Shown: positions 17,081 to 28,321, numbered from the stretch's first letter. The stretch is 64,000 nucleotides of DNA from Aeromicrobium sp. 9AM (GCF_902506105.1 NZ_LR733303.1:62001-126000); one strand, 5' to 3'. The notes: generated from the sequence alone by a model not told the origin. Numbers and translations: made by a program.

Positions 17081-17126
17081 GGTGGTTGAGGTGCGGAGGC
17101 TGCTAGCGGCCGAGCCTCGAAACCAC
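17081..17126. repeat. REP-like palindromic intergenic element
   Basis: GGTGGTTGAGGTGCGGAGGC at the left and GAGCCTCGAAACCAC at the right form an imperfect inverted repeat. I recall this type (GGTTGAGG...CCTCGAAACC) as a dispersed palindrome in Nocardioidaceae and related genomes, but only one copy is in this window. It lies 6 bases after the last mce-operon gene and upstream of the rpoB promoter. GC-rich sequence without genes continues to about 17220. Confidence 0.5.
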
Positions 17127-17265
17127 GTGGGTGCGGCTGCCGCGTTGCGGCGCTCTGCCGCAGCGAGCCTTCAAATCTCACGGCGAGTCCTCGCCTGAAA
17201 TGCCTGCTTCTGCTCGAAAAGCCAAATAGACTCCCCCACGCGGCTGGGTTTGTCAAGACCCGCCC

Positions 17266-17294
17266 TTGCTTCGCTGTGTCCTGCGGGTTACACT
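17266..17294 (+). promoter_or_regulatory. Promoter of rpoBC
   Basis: TTGCTT (17266-17271), a 17-bp spacer and TACACT (17289-17294), with start expected near 17301 and a leader of about 105 bases. A second -35-like TTGTCA lies slightly upstream at 17250. The whole gap 17076-17405 otherwise holds only the palindrome described separately. Confidence 0.6.
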
Positions 17295-17405
17295 GAACTT
17301 TCGCGCTCGCTCTGTCTGCCCATGTCCCCTTGACCGGGGTCGATTGGCGTGCGCGCAGCACGATCCACCGAGCCACCCGCCTGCGAGCCCTTGGAAGGAC
17401 CCCTC

Positions 17406-20400
17406 TTGGCCGCCTCGCGCACCTCCGCACCTGTTCAGCCCCGCCGCATCTCCTTTGCAAAAATCTCAGAACCGCTCGAGGTCCCAGAGCTTCTCGCTCT
17501 GCAGACCGACAGCTTCGCCTGGTTGATCGGCGACGACTCGTGGAAGGCCGGTGTCGAGGAAGCCCTCGCCGGTGGCCGGACCGACGTCTCCACCAAGTCC
17601 GGCCTCGAGGAGATCTTCGAGGAGATCTCCCCGATCGAGGACTTCTCCGAGACGATGAGCCTGTCGTTCCGCGATCACCGCTTCGAGCCGCCGAAGTACT
17701 CCGTCGAGGACTGCAAGGACCGCGACGTCACCTACGCCGCTCCGCTGTTCGTCACGGCCGAGTTCATGAACAACGAGACTGGCGAGATCAAGAGCCAGAC
17801 CGTCTTCATGGGCGACTTCCCGCTGATGACCGACAAGGGCACGTTCATCATCAACGGCACCGAGCGTGTCGTCGTCTCGCAGCTCGTCCGCTCGCCGGGC
17901 GTCTACTTCGAGCGCGTCCCCGACAAGACGTCCGACAAGGACATCTACACCGCGAAGGTCATCCCGTCGCGTGGCGCATGGCTCGAGTTCGAGATCGACA
18001 AGCGCGATCTCGTCGGCGTCCGCCTGGACCGCAAGCGCAAGCAGAGCGTCACGGTGCTGCTCAAGGCACTCGGCTGGAGCGAGGCCCAGATCCTCGAGGA
18101 GTTCGGCCAGTACGAGTCGATCCGCCTGACCCTGGAGAAGGACAACACCACGACCCAGGACGAGGCGCTCCTCGACATCTACCGCAAGCTGCGTCCGGGC
18201 GAACCGCCCAGCCGCGAGGCCGCGCAGACGTTGCTGGACAACTACTACTTCAACGCCAAGCGCTATGACACGGCCAAGGTCGGTCGCTACAAGATCAACA
18301 AGAAGCTCGGCGTCGAAGAGGCCTTCGACCAGCAGACGCTGACGATCGACGACATCGTCTCGACGATCAAGTACATCGTCGCGCTGCACGCCGGCGAGAC
18401 CGAGCTGGCGACGCCGGCCGGTCAGACGATCGTCGAGGCCGACGACATCGACCACTTCGGCAACCGTCGCATGCGCACGGTCGGCGAGCTGATCCAGAAC
18501 CAGCTCCGCACGGGCCTGGCCCGCATGGAGCGCGTCGTCCGCGAGCGCATGACGACTCAGGACGTCGAGGCCATCACGCCGCAGACCCTGATCAACATCC
18601 GCCCGGTCGTCGCGGCGCTGAAGGAGTTCTTCGGCACCTCGCAGCTCAGCCAGTTCATGGACCAGAACAACCCCCTGGCCGGACTGACGCACAAGCGTCG
18701 CCTGTCCGCCCTCGGACCTGGTGGTCTGTCCCGTGAGCGCGCCGGCTACGAAGTCCGTGACGTCCACCCGTCGCACTACGGCCGCATGTGCCCGATCGAG
18801 ACTCCGGAAGGCCCCAACATCGGCCTGATCGGCTCGCTCGCGTCCTACGGCCGGATCAACTCGTTCGGCTTTGTCGAGACGCCTTACCGCAAGGTCGTCA
18901 AGGGCAAGGTCACCGAGCAGGTCGACTACCTCACCGCGACGGACGAGGACCGCTTCATCATCGCTCAGGCCAACTCGATCCTGACCGAGAAGAGCACCTT
19001 CGCCGAGGACATGGTCCTCGTACGCCAGAAGGGTGGCGAGGCCGAGCTTCGTCCCGCCGGCGACGTCGACTACATGGACGTCTCGCCCCGACAGATGGTG
19101 TCGGTCGCCACGGCGCTGATCCCGTTCCTCGAGCACGACGATGCCAACCGCGCCCTCATGGGCTCGAACATGCAGCGTCAGGCCGTCCCGCTGATCCGCA
19201 ACGACGCCCCGCTCGTCGGCACCGGCATGGAGTTCCGTGCCGCCGTCGACGCCGGTGACGTCACGGTGGCCAAGGTCGCCGGTGTGGTCAACGAGGTGTC
19301 CGCGGACGCGATCGAGATCATGCAGGACGACGGCTCCTACTTCACCTACCGTCTGGCGAAGTTCCGTCGCTCCAACCAGGGCACCTGCACCAACCAGCGC
19401 CCGCTGGTCGAGCAGGGTCAGCGCGTCGAGGTCGGCACTCCGTTGGCCGACGGCCCGTGCACCGACGAGGGCGAGATGGCCCTCGGGACGAACCTGCTCG
19501 TGGCATTCATGCCGTGGCAGGGCCACAACTACGAGGACGCGATCATCCTCTCGCAGCGAGTCGTCCAGGACGACCTGCTGACCTCGATCCACATCGAGGA
19601 GCACGAGGTCGATGCCCGCGACACGAAGCTGGGTCCCGAGGAGATCACCCGCGACATCCCCAACGTCAGCGAGGAAATGCTGGCGGACCTGGATGAGCGT
19701 GGCATCATCCGCATCGGTGCCGAGGTCGGCAACGGCGACGTCCTGGTCGGCAAGGTCACGCCCAAGGGTGAGACCGAGCTGACCCCCGAGGAGCGTCTGC
19801 TCCGTGCGATCTTCGGTGAGAAGGCGCGCGAAGTGCGCGACACCTCGCTCAAGGTCCCGCACGGCGAGTCGGGCACCGTCATCGGCGTCCGGGTCTTCGA
19901 CTCGGCCGAGGGTGACGAGCTCTCACCGGGCGTCAACCAGCTCGTGCGCGTCTACGTTGCGCAGAAGCGCAAGATCTCCAACGGCGACAAGCTCGCCGGT
20001 CGCCACGGCAACAAGGGCGTCATCTCCAAGATCCTTCCGGTCGAGGACATGCCCTTCCTTGAAGACGGCACGCCCGTCGACATCGTGCTCAACCCGCTCG
20101 GTGTCCCCGGACGAATGAACGTCGGACAGGTGCTGGAGACCCACCTCGGTTGGGTCGCCAAGACCGGCTGGCAGATCCCGGACGACGAGAAGGACGAGTG
20201 GGCGCAGACCCTCCGCAAGATCAAGGCGGACAAGGCTGAGCCCTCCACCAACATCGCGACGCCCGTGTTCGACGGCGCCCGTGAGGACGAGATCCAGGGC
20301 CTGCTGGCCTCGACTCTCCCCAACCGGGACGGCGAGCGCATGGTCAAGCGTGACGGCAAGGCGGTGCTCTTCGACGGTCGTACCGGCGAGAAGTTCCCCG

Positions 20401-20870
20401 ACCCCGTCTCGGTGGGCTACATGTACCTGCTCAAGCTGCACCACCTCGTCGACGACAAGATCCACGCACGTTCCACGGGTCCCTACTCGATGATCACGCA
20501 GCAGCCTCTCGGCGGTAAGGCGCAGTTCGGTGGACAGCGCTTCGGCGAGATGGAGGTGTGGGCCCTCGAGGCCTACGGAGCGGCGTACGCGCTGCAGGAG
20601 CTCCTGACCATCAAGTCGGACGACATCCTCGGACGCGTCAAGGTCTACGAAGCGATCGTCAAGGGCGAGAACGTCCCCGAACCCGGCATCCCGGAGTCGT
20701 TCAAGGTTCTCGTCAAGGAGATGCAGTCCCTGTGTCTCAACGTTGAGGTGCTCTCCAGTGACGGCTCGGCCGTCGAGATGCGCGACGCGGAAGAGGATCT
20801 CTTCCGTGCCGCCGAAGAACTCGGCATCGACCTGTCCCGGCGTGAGCCCTCCAGCGTGGAAGAGGTCTGA
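17406..20870 (+). CDS. rpoB: DNA-directed RNA polymerase subunit beta
   Basis: 1154 residues from a TTG start at 17406. That start has GGAAGGA at 17393-17399 and gives the actinobacterial N-terminus MAASRTSA...RISFAKI; an upstream GTG at 17349 is open but has no such site. The rifampicin region at about 410-447 is intact and susceptible-type ([20 protein letters not shown]). The C-terminal part ([20 protein letters not shown]) binds beta-prime. It is followed by rpoC after 63 bp. Confidence 0.97.
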   Translation: MAASRTSAPVQPRRISFAKISEPLEVPELLALQTDSFAWLIGDDSWKAGVEEALAGGRTDVSTKSGLEEIFEEISPIEDFSETMSLSFRDHRFEPPKYSVEDCKDRDVTYAAPLFVTAEFMNNETGEIKSQTVFMGDFPLMTDKGTFIINGTERVVVSQLVRSPGVYFERVPDKTSDKDIYTAKVIPSRGAWLEFEIDKRDLVGVRLDRKRKQSVTVLLKALGWSEAQILEEFGQYESIRLTLEKDNTTTQDEALLDIYRKLRPGEPPSREAAQTLLDNYYFNAKRYDTAKVGRYKINKKLGVEEAFDQQTLTIDDIVSTIKYIVALHAGETELATPAGQTIVEADDIDHFGNRRMRTVGELIQNQLRTGLARMERVVRERMTTQDVEAITPQTLINIRPVVAALKEFFGTSQLSQFMDQNNPLAGLTHKRRLSALGPGGLSRERAGYEVRDVHPSHYGRMCPIETPEGPNIGLIGSLASYGRINSFGFVETPYRKVVKGKVTEQVDYLTATDEDRFIIAQANSILTEKSTFAEDMVLVRQKGGEAELRPAGDVDYMDVSPRQMVSVATALIPFLEHDDANRALMGSNMQRQAVPLIRNDAPLVGTGMEFRAAVDAGDVTVAKVAGVVNEVSADAIEIMQDDGSYFTYRLAKFRRSNQGTCTNQRPLVEQGQRVEVGTPLADGPCTDEGEMALGTNLLVAFMPWQGHNYEDAIILSQRVVQDDLLTSIHIEEHEVDARDTKLGPEEITRDIPNVSEEMLADLDERGIIRIGAEVGNGDVLVGKVTPKGETELTPEERLLRAIFGEKAREVRDTSLKVPHGESGTVIGVRVFDSAEGDELSPGVNQLVRVYVAQKRKISNGDKLAGRHGNKGVISKILPVEDMPFLEDGTPVDIVLNPLGVPGRMNVGQVLETHLGWVAKTGWQIPDDEKDEWAQTLRKIKADKAEPSTNIATPVFDGAREDEIQGLLASTLPNRDGERMVKRDGKAVLFDGRTGEKFPDPVSVGYMYLLKLHHLVDDKIHARSTGPYSMITQQPLGGKAQFGGQRFGEMEVWALEAYGAAYALQELLTIKSDDILGRVKVYEAIVKGENVPEPGIPESFKVLVKEMQSLCLNVEVLSSDGSAVEMRDAEEDLFRAAEELGIDLSRREPSSVEEV

Positions 20871-20933
20871 GCGCACTCCGCTCAGACCCCTCCACGCCCC
20901 CAGCAACACTTCTGAAAGGGAAAGAAGACCAAC

Positions 20934-23900
20934 GTGCTCGACGTGAACTTCTTCGATCAAATCCGGATCGGTCTCGCGACCGCCGACGACATCCGCGGAT
21001 GGTCGTTCGGCGAGGTCAAGAAGCCCGAGACGATCAACTACCGCACGCTCAAGCCCGAGCGTGACGGACTCTTCTGCGAGAAGATCTTCGGTCCCACCCG
21101 GGACTGGGAGTGCTACTGCGGCAAGTACAAGCGCGTGCGCTTCAAGGGCATCATCTGTGAGCGCTGCGGCGTCGAGGTCACCCGGTCCAAGGTGCGCCGT
21201 GAGCGCATGGGCCACATCGAGCTCGCCGCCCCGGTCACGCACATCTGGTACTTCAAGGGTGTGCCCAGCCGGCTCGGCTACCTGCTCGACCTCGCCCCGA
21301 AGGACCTCGAGAAGGTCATCTACTTCGCGGCCTACATGATCACCAAGGTCGACGAGGACGCGCGTCACAAGGATCTCTCGAGCCTCGAGACCAAGATCGA
21401 CCTCGAGCGCAAGCAGCTCGAGAGCCGTCGTGACAACGAGGTCAACGAGCGCATGCAGAAGCTCGAGGAGGACCTCAAGGCACTCGAGGACGAGGGCGCC
21501 AAGGCCGACGCCAAGCGCAAGGTCAAGGACGCCGCCGAGCGCGAGGCCAAGCAGCGTCGCGACCGTACGCAGCGCGAGATCGACCGCCTCGACGAGGTCT
21601 GGAACCGCTTCAAGAACCTCAAGGTCCAGGACCTCGAGGGCGACGAGCTGCTCTACCGCGAGATGACGTACCGCTTCGGCAAGTACTTCGAGGGCTACAT
21701 GGGCGCCACGGCGATCCAGAAGCGCCTGCAGGACTTCGACCTCGAGGCCGAGGCCGAGTCGCTGCGCGAGATCATCGCCACCGGCAAGGGCCAGAAGAAG
21801 ACCCGTGCGCTCAAGCGCCTCAAGGTCGTCTCGGCATTCCTCGGCAGCAGCAATGCGCCCGAGGGCATGGTCCTCGACGCCGTCCCGGTGATCCCGCCGG
21901 AGCTGCGCCCGATGGTCCAGCTCGATGGTGGACGTTTCGCGACGAGCGATCTCAACGATCTCTACCGTCGCGTGATCAACCGCAACAACCGACTCAAGCG
22001 CCTGCTTGACTTGGGTGCTCCGGAGATCATCGTCAACAACGAGAAGCGCATGCTGCAGGAGGCCGTCGACTCGCTGTTCGACAACGGCCGTCGTGGCCGT
22101 CCGGTCACCGGACCGGGCAACCGCCCGCTCAAGTCGATCTCCGACATGCTCAAGGGCAAGCAGGGTCGCTTCCGTCAGAACCTGCTCGGCAAGCGCGTCG
22201 ACTACTCGGGCCGTTCGGTCATCATCGTGGGCCCGCAGCTCAAGCTGCACCAGTGCGGTCTGCCCAAGCAGATGGCGCTCGAGCTGTTCAAGCCTTTCGT
22301 CATGAAGCGGCTGGTCGACCTCAACCACGCGCAGAACATCAAGAGCGCCAAGCGCATGGTCGAGCGTGCTCGTCCGGTCGTGTGGGATGTCCTCGAAGAG
22401 GTCATCACCGAGCACCCCGTGCTGCTCAACCGCGCGCCCACCCTGCACCGTCTGGGCATCCAGGCGTTCGAGCCGCAGCTCATCGAGGGCAAGGCCATCC
22501 AGATCCACCCGCTCGTCTGCTCGGCCTTCAACGCCGACTTCGACGGTGACCAGATGGCCGTGCACCTGCCGCTGAGCGCCGAGGCGCAGGCCGAGGCACG
22601 CGTGCTGATGCTCTCGACCAACAACATCCTGAAGCCGTCTGATGGCCGCCCGGTCACCATGCCGACCCAGGACATGATCATCGGTCTGTACTTCCTCACG
22701 CTCGAGCGTGACGGTCAGCCCGGTGAGGGTCGCGCCTTCAGCTCGGTCTCCGAGGCCATGATGGCGTTCGAGCGTCACGAGATCTCGCTGCAGAGCCACA
22801 TCAAGGTTCGCATCGGTGGCGAGACCGCCGAGACGACCCTGGGTCGGGCGATCTTCAACGAGGCGCTCCCGGACGACTACCGCTTCGTCAACTACCAGGT
22901 CGGCAAGAAGGAGCTGGGTGTGATCGTCAACGATCTCGCCGAGCGCTACTCCAAGGTCGACGTCGCCAACGCCCTCGACAACCTCAAGGACACCGGTTTC
23001 CACTGGGGCACGCGCTCCGGTGTGACGATCTCCATCGAGGACGTCGTGACTCCCGCGCGCAAGCCCGAGATCCTCGCGACGTACGAGGCGCAGGCGGCCA
23101 AGGTCCAGACGCAGTTCGACCGCGGTCTCATCACCGAGGACGAGCGTCGCCAGGAGCTCATCGAGATCTGGACGCAGGCAACTGCCGAGGTCTCGGCCGA
23201 GATGGAGAAGGGCTTCGACCAGGACAACCCCATCTTCATGATGGTCGACTCCGGTGCCCGCGGAAACATGATGCAGGTCCGCCAGATCGCCGCCATGCGT
23301 GGTCTGGTCGCCAACCCGAAGGGCGAGATCATCCCTCGTCCGATCAAGGCCAACTTCCGTGAGGGCCTGTCGGTGGTCGAGTACTTCATCGCCACCCACG
23401 GTGCCCGCAAGGGACTCGCAGACACCGCTCTGCGTACGGCCGACTCGGGCTACCTGACGCGTCGACTCGTCGACGTCAGCCAGGACGTCATCATCCGTGA
23501 GGACGACTGTGGCACCGAGCGTGGTCTGCCCAAGGTCATCGCGACGAAGCTCGATGACGGCCGTCTGGTCGCCGCCGAGAACGTCGAGACCTCGGCCTAC
23601 TCGCGCAGCGCCGCCACTGACGTCACCGACGCCAAGGGCAACGTGCTCGTCGCGGCCGGCGGCGACCTCGGCGACGTCGAGATCGCGCAGCTCATCGAGG
23701 CTGGTGTCGAGGAGATCAAGGTCCGTACGGTCCTGACCTGCGAGGCCAAGGCCGGAACGTGCGCCAAGTGCTACGGCCGTTCGCTCGCGACCGGCAAGCT
23801 CGTCGACATCGGCGAGGCGGTCGGCACCATCGCGGCCCAGTCGATCGGTGAGCCCGGCACGCAGCTGACGATGCGTACGTTCCACACCGGTGGTGTGGCC

Positions 23901-24752
23901 GGAGACGACATCACGCACGGCCTGCCGCGCGTCGTGGAGCTCTTCGAGGCACGTCAGCCCAAGGGTCGTGCGCCGATCACCGAGTCCGCTGGTCGGGTCG
24001 AGATCGATGACTCCGACAAGACGCGCAAGCTCGTGGTGACGCCGGACGACGGTTCCGAGGTGCTGGAGTACCCCGTGACCAAGCGTTCGCGTCTGCTCAT
24101 CGCCGACGGCGACCACGTCGAGGTCGGCCAGCAGCTCACGCACGGCACCCCGGATCCGCAGGAAGTCCTGCGCATCCTCGGTGTCCGCCGGGCTCAGGAG
24201 CACCTCGTGGACGAGGTCCAGGAGGTCTACCGCTCGCAGGGCGTCGCGATCCACGACAAGCACATCGAGATCATCGTCCGCCAGATGCTCCGTCGCGTGA
24301 CGGTCATCGAGCAGGGTGCGTCGAACCTCATCCCGGGTGACCTGGTCGATCGGGCCAAGTTCGAGGAAGAGAACCGTCGCGTGGTCGCCGAGGGTGGCAC
24401 CCCCGCCTCCGGCCGTCCGGTCCTGATGGGCATCACGAAGGCCTCGCTGGCCGTCGAGTCGTGGCTGTCGGCCGCCTCCTTCCAGGAGACGACCCGCGTC
24501 CTGACCGACGCCGCCATCCACGGCAAGTCGGATGCGCTGCGCGGCCTCAAGGAGAACATCATCATCGGAAAGCTCATCCCGGCAGGTACCGGTCTCGACC
24601 GTTACAAGAACATCCGGGTCGAGCCCACCGAAGAGGCCCGTCAGGCCGCCTACGCCGTCACCGGCTACGGCGACTACGACTACGGCTTCGGCGCCCCGGA
24701 CTCCGCTCCGGTGCAGCTCGATGACTTCGACTTCACGTCGTACGAGAAGTAA
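20934..24752 (+). CDS. rpoC: DNA-directed RNA polymerase subunit beta-prime
   Basis: 1272 residues. N-terminal zinc ribbon Cys60, 62, 75, 78. The catalytic loop NADFDGDQ has Mg-binding Asp535, 537 and 539. The second zinc site uses Cys859, 936, 943 and 946. It lacks the large lineage insert of E. coli, as expected for actinobacteria. GTG start behind AAAGGGAAAG. Co-transcribed with rpoB and closed by an intrinsic terminator 16 bases downstream. Confidence 0.98.
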   Translation: MLDVNFFDQIRIGLATADDIRGWSFGEVKKPETINYRTLKPERDGLFCEKIFGPTRDWECYCGKYKRVRFKGIICERCGVEVTRSKVRRERMGHIELAAPVTHIWYFKGVPSRLGYLLDLAPKDLEKVIYFAAYMITKVDEDARHKDLSSLETKIDLERKQLESRRDNEVNERMQKLEEDLKALEDEGAKADAKRKVKDAAEREAKQRRDRTQREIDRLDEVWNRFKNLKVQDLEGDELLYREMTYRFGKYFEGYMGATAIQKRLQDFDLEAEAESLREIIATGKGQKKTRALKRLKVVSAFLGSSNAPEGMVLDAVPVIPPELRPMVQLDGGRFATSDLNDLYRRVINRNNRLKRLLDLGAPEIIVNNEKRMLQEAVDSLFDNGRRGRPVTGPGNRPLKSISDMLKGKQGRFRQNLLGKRVDYSGRSVIIVGPQLKLHQCGLPKQMALELFKPFVMKRLVDLNHAQNIKSAKRMVERARPVVWDVLEEVITEHPVLLNRAPTLHRLGIQAFEPQLIEGKAIQIHPLVCSAFNADFDGDQMAVHLPLSAEAQAEARVLMLSTNNILKPSDGRPVTMPTQDMIIGLYFLTLERDGQPGEGRAFSSVSEAMMAFERHEISLQSHIKVRIGGETAETTLGRAIFNEALPDDYRFVNYQVGKKELGVIVNDLAERYSKVDVANALDNLKDTGFHWGTRSGVTISIEDVVTPARKPEILATYEAQAAKVQTQFDRGLITEDERRQELIEIWTQATAEVSAEMEKGFDQDNPIFMMVDSGARGNMMQVRQIAAMRGLVANPKGEIIPRPIKANFREGLSVVEYFIATHGARKGLADTALRTADSGYLTRRLVDVSQDVIIREDDCGTERGLPKVIATKLDDGRLVAAENVETSAYSRSAATDVTDAKGNVLVAAGGDLGDVEIAQLIEAGVEEIKVRTVLTCEAKAGTCAKCYGRSLATGKLVDIGEAVGTIAAQSIGEPGTQLTMRTFHTGGVAGDDITHGLPRVVELFEARQPKGRAPITESAGRVEIDDSDKTRKLVVTPDDGSEVLEYPVTKRSRLLIADGDHVEVGQQLTHGTPDPQEVLRILGVRRAQEHLVDEVQEVYRSQGVAIHDKHIEIIVRQMLRRVTVIEQGASNLIPGDLVDRAKFEEENRRVVAEGGTPASGRPVLMGITKASLAVESWLSAASFQETTRVLTDAAIHGKSDALRGLKENIIIGKLIPAGTGLDRYKNIRVEPTEEARQAAYAVTGYGDYDYGFGAPDSAPVQLDDFDFTSYEK

Positions 24753-24768
24753 CCAGGCACCACACGCT

Positions 24769-24798
24769 CAAGCCCCCGGCCGATCGGTCGGGGGCTTG
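24769..24798. terminator. Bidirectional terminator between rpoC and cutinase gene
   Basis: CAAGCCCCCG pairs with CGGGGGCTTG around a 10-base loop. It lies between the convergent rpoC and cutinase genes and can serve both, although the T-tract is poor on the plus side. Confidence 0.75.
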
Positions 24799-24806
24799 TG
24801 CGTTTC

Positions 24807-25583
24807 CTACACCCCGTTGGCGCGCAGGACCTTGGCCAGCTGACGACCGGTCGTACGGGAATGGGCCGGCGTCTCGTAGAAGTGCCGGTGCGTGTCCGAC
24901 AGCGAGCCGGCGTAGCCGCCGGGCGGCCAGTTGCAGATCTCGTCGCCCGATGCGCAGAACTCGATGGCCCGTCCCTTGAGGGTCGAGCCGAGCGCGGCAC
25001 CCGGACCGAGCTTGCCGGGCCCCTTGGCGGACTTGCCGTACGTCCACGAGGCGATCGAGTCGGCCGGGTTGCGCCGCGGATCGGCGATCATCGCCACCAG
25101 CGGTATCCGCCGCAGCATCGTCGCCGAAAGCTGCGCGGCGAGCTCGTGCACGGCCTGGGCGCCCTGGCTGAAGCCCACGAGCGCGACCTTGCTTTCGGGG
25201 CACTTGAGGGCGAGCTCGGTGACGCGGGCGCGAGCGCGGACGACGCCGTCGTCGATGTTGGCCTGGTAGATCGCCGCACTGGCTGCGCTCTGGGCGCGAT
25301 AGGGGATGCCCTCGAGGCGGACCGTCGTGCGCGAGTCGCGGTGCAGCTCGGTGGACATCGCACGTACGGACCGCAGGATCTCCTGACCCGAGCCGAAGTT
25401 CTTGTCGAGGGCCTGGTCGGATCCGCGCAGACCGAGCACGACGAGGTCGGCGCAGCCGGTCTTCACGAGCACCGGGACGGGCTTGCTGTTCGTGGACGAG
25501 GACGGTTTGGGCGCCGGCTTGTCAGTCGTGCCGGAGCACCCGGCGACGAGCAGCAGCGCGACCGTCGCGGCGACCAGTCTCAC
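24807..25583 (-). CDS. Cutinase-family serine esterase, lipoprotein
   Basis: 258 residues from the GTG at 25583, chosen because it overlaps the upstream acyltransferase stop (GTGA) and gives a clean lipoprotein signal ending LVAGC (Cys16). After a Pro/Ser/Lys linker comes a cutinase-like alpha/beta hydrolase: nucleophile Ser139 in GFSQG, Asp214 in CASGDEIC, and His232 or His234 in SDTHRHFY, with Cys pairs at 44/130 and 210/217 as in cutinases. Such enzymes (for example mycobacterial Culp proteins) hydrolyse lipid esters at the cell surface. Substrate unknown. Confidence 0.87.
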   Translation of the reverse strand: MRLVAATVALLLVAGCSGTTDKPAPKPSSSTNSKPVPVLVKTGCADLVVLGLRGSDQALDKNFGSGQEILRSVRAMSTELHRDSRTTVRLEGIPYRAQSAASAAIYQANIDDGVVRARARVTELALKCPESKVALVGFSQGAQAVHELAAQLSATMLRRIPLVAMIADPRRNPADSIASWTYGKSAKGPGKLGPGAALGSTLKGRAIEFCASGDEICNWPPGGYAGSLSDTHRHFYETPAHSRTTGRQLAKVLRANGV

Positions 25584-26686
25584 GTGCCGGCGGGCGAGCG
25601 CTCGCCGGCGGGGTCCGGGGAAGGGGCGGAGGTCGTTGGGGCCGGCTTGGGAACGTCCCTGAACAGCCAGGTGAGCTTGGGCTCGAAGATCGGCCGGAAC
25701 GTCGTGGCGATCGGCTTGGTCATCAGCAGGTTGGCGACCACGACCGCGACCAGGCTGGTGCCGATCACCGCGCCGACGCCGAATCGGTCGATGCGGTCGA
25801 ACACGTGGAACTGGTACTGGAGGTACACGATGATGTAGCCGTGGATCAGGTAGCAGTAGAACGTACGGCCACCCAGGGCCGTGGTCCACGAGCGCCGGCG
25901 GGGGACCAGTGACAGGGCCGCGAAGGTCAGGAGGAATCCGATGGCCAGCAGCTCCGCCCGCTGCGTGATGCCCTCGATCGCCGTGGCGCTGAGCGGGTCC
26001 TCGTCGTAGCGCTGCTTCCACAGCAGCCAGTCGGTCGTCCAGTTCTTGGAGTACAGGTAGCAGATCACGAGTGCTGAGCCGAGCACGACGGCCGACGCGG
26101 CACGGACGCGCGTGGTCGTGAGTCGCTCGAAGCGCTCACGGCTCATGTGCAGCCCCACGACGTAGAAGGGTAGGAAGCCGAGGATCTTGGGCAGCGCCAG
26201 GACGTTGGGAACCTCGATGAGCCCGACGAGCAGCGAGATCACGATCGAGGTCGTGATGGGGTACTTCAGCGCCCGCCAGATCGGGGTCGTCAGGCGCCAC
26301 ACGAACAGTGCCGCCATGAACCATGCGAGCCACTGCGGCGACAGGATCATCAGCGGATCGGGCTCACCCGTGTAGTGCCGGCTGATCAGCTGCAACGTGG
26401 TCTCGACCAGGAGATAGGGCACGACCAGGGTGCTGACGATGCGGCGTACCTGACGGGCGTCGCCCATGTAGCGGCGAGCCGTGTAGCCAGAGATCAGGAT
26501 GAAGAAAGGCATGTGGAACGAGTAGATCCACACGTAGACCCCGCGGGCGGAGTCCATGTCGGTGAACTGCGTGAGCGAATGACCGATCACCACCAGGAGC
26601 ATGACCCAGTAGCGGGCGTTGTCGAGGTACGCCACGCGCTCCTTGGCCGGAGACGTGGTGACGGGAAGGGGTTCGAGGGCGCTCAT
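25580..26686 (-). CDS. Membrane acyltransferase 3 family (OafA/YrhL type)
   Basis: 368 residues from the ATG at 26686. A polytopic membrane protein with about ten hydrophobic segments, opening with AYLDNARYWVMLLVVIGHSL, which holds the family Asp-Asn-Ala-Arg and the His essential in acyltransferase 3 enzymes, then SFHMPFFILISGY. These proteins transfer acyl groups to extracytoplasmic carbohydrates or lipids. Upstream on the minus strand TAGAGT lies 8 bases before the ATG with no ribosome site, so the mRNA may be almost leaderless. Overlaps the cutinase gene by 4 bp, so the two are surely one operon. Confidence 0.87.
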   Translation of the reverse strand: MSALEPLPVTTSPAKERVAYLDNARYWVMLLVVIGHSLTQFTDMDSARGVYVWIYSFHMPFFILISGYTARRYMGDARQVRRIVSTLVVPYLLVETTLQLISRHYTGEPDPLMILSPQWLAWFMAALFVWRLTTPIWRALKYPITTSIVISLLVGLIEVPNVLALPKILGFLPFYVVGLHMSRERFERLTTTRVRAASAVVLGSALVICYLYSKNWTTDWLLWKQRYDEDPLSATAIEGITQRAELLAIGFLLTFAALSLVPRRRSWTTALGGRTFYCYLIHGYIIVYLQYQFHVFDRIDRFGVGAVIGTSLVAVVVANLLMTKPIATTFRPIFEPKLTWLFRDVPKPAPTTSAPSPDPAGERSPAGT

Positions 26687-26723
26687 TGTGGTTGACTCTA
26701 TAAGCACTGCCTGAAGGTGCACT

Positions 26724-27209
26724 ATGACGATTCTGTGGGGAGCACTAGTGGTCGATCCGTCCCGCACCCAGCGCCTGGGTGCGTACGCCGTCGCGGTGCA
26801 CGAAGACCGCCTGTTGCTGACCCGGATCTCGCCGATGGGCTATCCCGTCGGGACGTGGACCCTCCCCGGCGGAGGTGTCGACCACGGCGAGTCGCCGCAC
26901 GACACCGTGCGCCGGGAGCTCTACGAGGAGGCCGGCCTCGAGGCGATCAGCGCCCGGCTCGTCGACGTCCACCACGTGCACATCGTCGAGGTGGGGCGCG
27001 GCGACCAGTACGAGGACTATCACGGGGTGCACCTGCTCTACGCGGTCGAGGTCGACCCCACGATCGAGCCACACGTGGTCGACGTCGACGGCACGACCGA
27101 CCTGGTGCGCTGGGTGCCGATCGCCGAGATCGGCTCAGCGACTGGGCCGGTGCTGCCGGTGGTGACCCACGCGCTCGAGCAGCTGGATCAGTTCGTCGCC
27201 GGGTCGTAG
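26724..27209 (+). CDS. Nudix hydrolase
   Basis: 161 residues. A perfect Nudix box GX5EX7REUXEEXGU spans residues 50-72 (G50, E56, R64-E65, E68-E69, G71), which binds Mg2+ and hydrolyses a nucleoside-diphosphate-linked substrate. The specific substrate (nucleotide sugar, oxidised nucleotide, capped RNA) is not recognisable. The start is set at the ATG 26724, 38 bp from the divergent acyltransferase start. Its last 22 bases overlap the convergent lipoprotein gene. Confidence 0.88.
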   Translation: MTILWGALVVDPSRTQRLGAYAVAVHEDRLLLTRISPMGYPVGTWTLPGGGVDHGESPHDTVRRELYEEAGLEAISARLVDVHHVHIVEVGRGDQYEDYHGVHLLYAVEVDPTIEPHVVDVDGTTDLVRWVPIAEIGSATGPVLPVVTHALEQLDQFVAGS

Positions 27210-28321
27210 AACAGCACGGTGTAGTTGCCGCGCGCCGACAGGACGTACGTCGCTCGTGCCGTGCCGCCGTTCTTGGTGCGAGTCGTGTAGGTCGTGCTGA
27301 CCTCGTTGAGGTCCTCGACGACGTCCTTGGTGATGCGACCGTTGGGGCTGTTGCCCAGGACGTACTGCTCGGCGGTCACGTCGGCGTCGACGGCGTGCTT
27401 GGCCGTGATGACGACGAACCGCGGGTGATAGCCGCTCAGCAGGATCGTGGCACTCGTCGGCGCGACCCAGCCGTTGAGCAGCTTGCTCGTGCTAGGCGCG
27501 TCCTCGTCCATCTTGGGCCAGATGAGGCCCGACTTCTCGGGCTGGTCCTCGATGCCCTTGACCCCGTCGAGCGAGTTGGACTCACGTGACAGCTGGCCCT
27601 GGCGCGGCTCTCCGACGTACTCGACCGAGAGCGTCATGACCGGGTGCGTCAGGTCCGAGGGACCCGACGTGCGGGTCGTGATGTTGCCCGGATCGACCGT
27701 CAGCACGACGCGGATCTCGCGATCGCCTTGAGCCGTGCCGCGCACGTCGAGTCGGCAGCTCGTGATGCGGCGCTGCGATGCGCGGCAGTAGGCGCTCAGG
27801 TCGTCCGTGACGATGCTGGCGTCCGGCAGGAGCGCGGCGATCTGCGACAGCATCCGCCGCACGACGTCCGTGGGGTTGCCGTCGATCCGCATCAGCGAGA
27901 TCGTCGAGTCGGGCTTGGGCGGGTCCTTGAGCAGCTTGAACGAGTCGTCGCTCGGCCGGGTGTCGGGCGTCGGCGTGGTCGGCGTCGGTGGGGTGCCCTC
28001 GCTGGCCTGCTCGTTGGCCTTGTCGCGGGCCTCGGCGTCCTTCTGGGCCTGGGCGGCCTTGAGCTCGGGCAGATAGGCGGCGATGAGGCGGGAGCTGCGG
28101 TAGCGGATCAAGGGTCCGAGCTGCGTCGCACCCTTGGGCGCCTGCAGTCCGTACGTGATGGGGCTCTCGGGCCCCGACTCGTGCTCGCTCACGTCGGGCG
28201 GCTGGGTCGTCGTCTGCGTCGAGGTGGGGGAGGGGCCGCCCTCGGATCCGGCACCGTCGCATGCGGCGACCATGGTCAGCGCAACCAGCGACAACACGAC
28301 TCGGAAGCGTCGAGACTTCAT
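27188..28321 (-). CDS. Lipoprotein of unknown function
   Basis: 377 residues; I do not recognise the family. Signal peptide with lipobox MVAAC (Cys21), then a Ser/Thr/Pro linker (24-48). A central charged helix (LPELKAAQAQKDAEARDKANEQ) and a Pro/Thr-rich linker (PTPTTPTPDTRP) follow. The C-terminal half is predicted mixed alpha/beta with two Cys (AYCRASQRRITSCRLDV) suited to a disulphide, and strands such as FVVITAKHAV and ARATYVLSARGNYTVLFY. Surface-exposed by the signal. Divergent from the GntR regulator, with palindromes between them. Confidence 0.72.
   Translation of the reverse strand: MKSRRFRVVLSLVALTMVAACDGAGSEGGPSPTSTQTTTQPPDVSEHESGPESPITYGLQAPKGATQLGPLIRYRSSRLIAAYLPELKAAQAQKDAEARDKANEQASEGTPPTPTTPTPDTRPSDDSFKLLKDPPKPDSTISLMRIDGNPTDVVRRMLSQIAALLPDASIVTDDLSAYCRASQRRITSCRLDVRGTAQGDREIRVVLTVDPGNITTRTSGPSDLTHPVMTLSVEYVGEPRQGQLSRESNSLDGVKGIEDQPEKSGLIWPKMDEDAPSTSKLLNGWVAPTSATILLSGYHPRFVVITAKHAVDADVTAEQYVLGNSPNGRITKDVVEDLNEVSTTYTTRTKNGGTARATYVLSARGNYTVLFYDPATN

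Noticed and set aside
18630-18750. Rifampicin-resistance substitutions in RpoB
   Set aside because: The whole cluster region matches the susceptible sequence.
19923-24521. A 1,532-codon open frame on the minus strand opposite rpoC and the end of rpoB
   Set aside because: It mirrors the codon-position bias of a GC-rich gene on the other strand, has no ribosome site and no recognisable domain.
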